From positions 1 to 8,156 of the forward strand of contig JAPPKI010000229.1 in assembly GCA_028820035.1 (NCBI GenBank): a stretch of 8,156 nucleotides of DNA, read 5' to 3'. The position numbers were made by a program, and so were the translations under genes. Source of the DNA: a bacterium. GTDB lineage: Bacteria > Actinomycetota > Acidimicrobiia > Acidimicrobiales > Bin134. Shown here in pieces: positions 6,950 to 8,156 of this stretch (within the stretch, counting starts at the first letter, position 1; each line of letters begins with the position of its first letter). The notes beneath the pieces are model-generated. The model ran no database searches. It worked only from the letters and a program-made list of their open reading frames with translations, and was not told the origin of the DNA.

Positions 6950-7252
6950 ATGGCTTTACCCATGTTTGATCAACCTATGGCCCAGCCCGCTTTGGAGCCC
7001 GTCTTGGTATTGGTGTCTGACCACCAACCCGAGCCGCCGGTAACCCGGCGATTGCCGGCCAAGGTGTACTGGTTCCGAAGGGCGCTAGCCGTGTCCGCCT
7101 TGTTTCTCGTGCTGTGGGCCAGTTCTTTCCTGGCCGGCAAGCTCCACTGGTCGCTGTCCCCGGAGGCGCCGGCCGCGGGGTTGTCCCAGTCAGAACCGGC
7201 CTATGTGATCATGGGTGACACCGCTCTGCCGGTCAGCTCCGACGGCCGATAA
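6950..7252 (+). CDS. Small one-pass membrane protein of unknown function, possible worn-down LysM protein
   Basis: I do not recognise this 100-residue product with certainty. It has a hydrophilic N-terminal part rich in Pro (residues 1-40), then basic residues RR at 43-44, one strong transmembrane stretch ALAVSALFLVLWASSFLAG (45-63), a short linker rich in Pro, Ala and Ser, and the C-terminal end YVIMGDTALPV (85-95). The basic side facing residue 44 predicts the N-terminus inside and the tail outside. The layout recalls the LysM proteins found near lexA in Actinobacteria, whose extracellular part begins like YVVxxGDTLWSIA. Here the match stops after GDT and the stop codon comes soon after; neither other forward frame continues a LysM domain. 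The ATG at 6950 has no good Shine-Dalgarno site; in-frame ATGs at 6962 and 6977 are alternatives. It lies 81 bp after dapE and converges on the reductase gene, 31 bp away. That it is a gene is likely, not certain. Confidence 0.65.
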   Translation: MALPMFDQPMAQPALEPVLVLVSDHQPEPPVTRRLPAKVYWFRRALAVSALFLVLWASSFLAGKLHWSLSPEAPAAGLSQSEPAYVIMGDTALPVSSDGR

Positions 7253-7283
7253 GCGGCTCGGGCGCGTCAGCACAGAGTCCGGG

Positions 7284-8054
7284 TCAGTGGGTGAGGTAGC
7301 GGAGAAAGAGAGTGTGGTCTTGAGCCGATACCCGATCCAGCCGCAGACGGTCGAGCCGGGGCGGGGCGCCTCGCGTCATCCGGGATGTGTCACCGCCGGC
7401 CAGTCTCGGCGAGATCGTCCAGCACAGCTCGTCCAAGAGCCCGGCGTCCAGAAGCTGCCCGTTGAGGCTGGGACCGCCCTCAGCCAGCACAACATCGGCG
7501 CCCGATTGGCCTATCAATCGCAGCACCTCCGCCAAGTCCACTTGGTGGTCGCCCACGCGGTGGACTTCCGCGGCCGCCTCGGCTTGGGCCAAACGGTGGG
7601 CAGGCGGATCGGCCACGGTGAACAGCATCGGCGGTGGATGGTCGGCGAACAGCGGCGCGGTGAAGTCCAGATCCAGCGAACCGCTCACCACGGCCAGTCG
7701 AGGCCGCGGCGACTGGTTTCGATCCCTTCGGCTGGCGGCGACCTCCGGGCTGGTCTTGGGCGGCCCGTAGCCCTCGCGCCGCACGGTCTCGGCCGCCACC
7801 AGAATCACGTCGGCCACCGCCCGGAGGGCCGAGAACACCCGCCGATCCTCGGGGCTCGACAACCCCTCCGACACTCCGTCGGCCGATGTGGCGCCGTCGG
7901 CGGAAGTGACCATGTTCAGCATCAGCCAAGGGCGGTTGGGGTGGGGGATGCGGCGGTCGGACGCATAGAGAGCGACCGGATCGATGTCGGAGACGAACCG
8001 AGGAAGCAGCTGATCCACCTGCTGCCGACCGTAGCAGGCAGGTCGGTTCGGCAT
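7284..8054 (-). CDS. RibD C-terminal domain pyrimidine reductase family protein
   Basis: The 256-residue product is a stand-alone reductase of the RibD C-terminal/dihydrofolate-reductase-like fold (PF01872). In RibD this domain uses NADPH to reduce 5-amino-6-ribosylamino-uracil phosphate in riboflavin synthesis. The visible signatures are RPWLMLNMVTSADGATS (41-57), GLSSPEDRRVFSALRAVADVI (64-84) with AAETVRREGYGP, and near the C-terminus VVLAEGGPSLNGQLL (188-202) followed by DELCWTISPRLAGG (208-221). There is no deaminase domain, so it is not a bifunctional RibD. Such single-domain actinobacterial members may be true riboflavin reductases or may act on another substrate, and no other rib gene is in the window, so I give no symbol. 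The ATG at 8052-8054 is preceded by GGAG two bases away and, further up, AGGTGA; an in-frame stop just upstream excludes an earlier start. Its orientation sets it apart from the dap operon. Confidence 0.88.
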   Translation of the reverse strand: MPNRPACYGRQQVDQLLPRFVSDIDPVALYASDRRIPHPNRPWLMLNMVTSADGATSADGVSEGLSSPEDRRVFSALRAVADVILVAAETVRREGYGPPKTSPEVAASRRDRNQSPRPRLAVVSGSLDLDFTAPLFADHPPPMLFTVADPPAHRLAQAEAAAEVHRVGDHQVDLAEVLRLIGQSGADVVLAEGGPSLNGQLLDAGLLDELCWTISPRLAGGDTSRMTRGAPPRLDRLRLDRVSAQDHTLFLRYLTH

Positions 8055-8156
8055 GTCTCCAGATATTCACCTGAAATCCACAGGGAATCCCCCTTATCCT
8101 CCTTACCGTCCACAGGCTTCATGCTCTACCGTGACTTACTGCTGCGGTGTGAGTGG
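8055..8156. promoter_or_regulatory. Upstream region of the reductase gene with paired TCCACAGG motifs
   Basis: This gene-free end of the window is the 5' region of the minus-strand reductase gene and may also serve a gene to the right. Two TCCACAGG motifs lie at 8077-8084 and 8109-8116, 32 bp apart, about three helical turns. The same 8-mer occurs in the dapD-dapE gap. Each resembles a DnaA box but with two mismatches to the TTWTNCACA consensus. On the minus strand AAGGAGG occurs at 8104-8098, with no usable in-frame start at good spacing. No clear -10/-35 pair could be called. Confidence 0.3.

Noticed and set aside
7253..7283. Intrinsic terminator between the convergent genes
   Set aside because: Only a 4-bp GCCG/CGGC stem (7244-7256) can be drawn and no T run follows on either strand.
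7922..8122. Minus-strand frame of 66 codons starting upstream of the reductase gene
   Set aside because: It has no motif, overlaps the reductase N-terminus in another frame, and lacks a well-placed ribosome site of its own.
8055..8156. Replication origin or SOS operator at the right end
   Set aside because: The DnaA-like motifs are imperfect and only two, there is no AT-rich unwinding stretch, and no GAAC-N4-GTTC LexA site was found.

Overview
This 8.2 kb stretch is GC-rich and densely coded. It reads as a chromosomal core-gene block of a high-GC Gram-positive bacterium. The order miaB-miaA-dapF-hflX is the arrangement known from Actinobacteria such as Mycobacterium and Streptomyces. The DapC, the DapE and the stand-alone RibD-C reductase also look like actinobacterial family members. 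An early-branching lineage such as Acidimicrobiia is a reasonable guess, partly because DapD is not the usual mycobacterial kind. The lineage is inferred from gene order and protein look only; no database search was run.

Layout. Positions 3-578 hold the 3' end of miaB, cut by the window edge. It runs into miaA (545-1594) across a 33-bp tandem repeat that contains the miaB stop codon and also encodes a repeated N-terminal extension of MiaA. Then come dapF (1644-2447), hflX (2440-3750), dapC (3750-4892), dapD (4901-5725) and dapE (5804-6868), all on the plus strand. Their junctions are overlaps or gaps below 80 bp, so this is probably one operon or two. A small one-pass membrane protein gene (6950-7252) follows after an 81-bp gap with an inverted repeat. 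On the minus strand, converging on it, is a RibD C-terminal-type pyrimidine reductase gene (7284-8054). The last 100 bp form the upstream region of that gene. No gene-free stretch exceeds about 100 bp.

How the genes work together. miaA and miaB act in sequence on adenosine 37 of tRNAs reading UNN codons: MiaA adds the isopentenyl group and MiaB adds the methylthio group. dapD, dapC, dapE and dapF are the four consecutive enzymes of the succinylase branch, from tetrahydrodipicolinate to meso-diaminopimelate, which feeds peptidoglycan and lysine. hflX, a ribosome-associated GTPase, sits inside the dap run. dapA, dapB and lysA are not in this window.

The most unusual points are the dual-frame 33-bp repeat at the miaB/miaA junction with its MiaA extension, an E. 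coli-length DapD in an actinobacterial-type dap cluster, a perfect DnaA-box-like 9-mer between dapD and dapE with two related motifs near the right end, and a small membrane protein that may be a worn-down LysM protein. I found no convincing new defence, mobile or other accessory system here.
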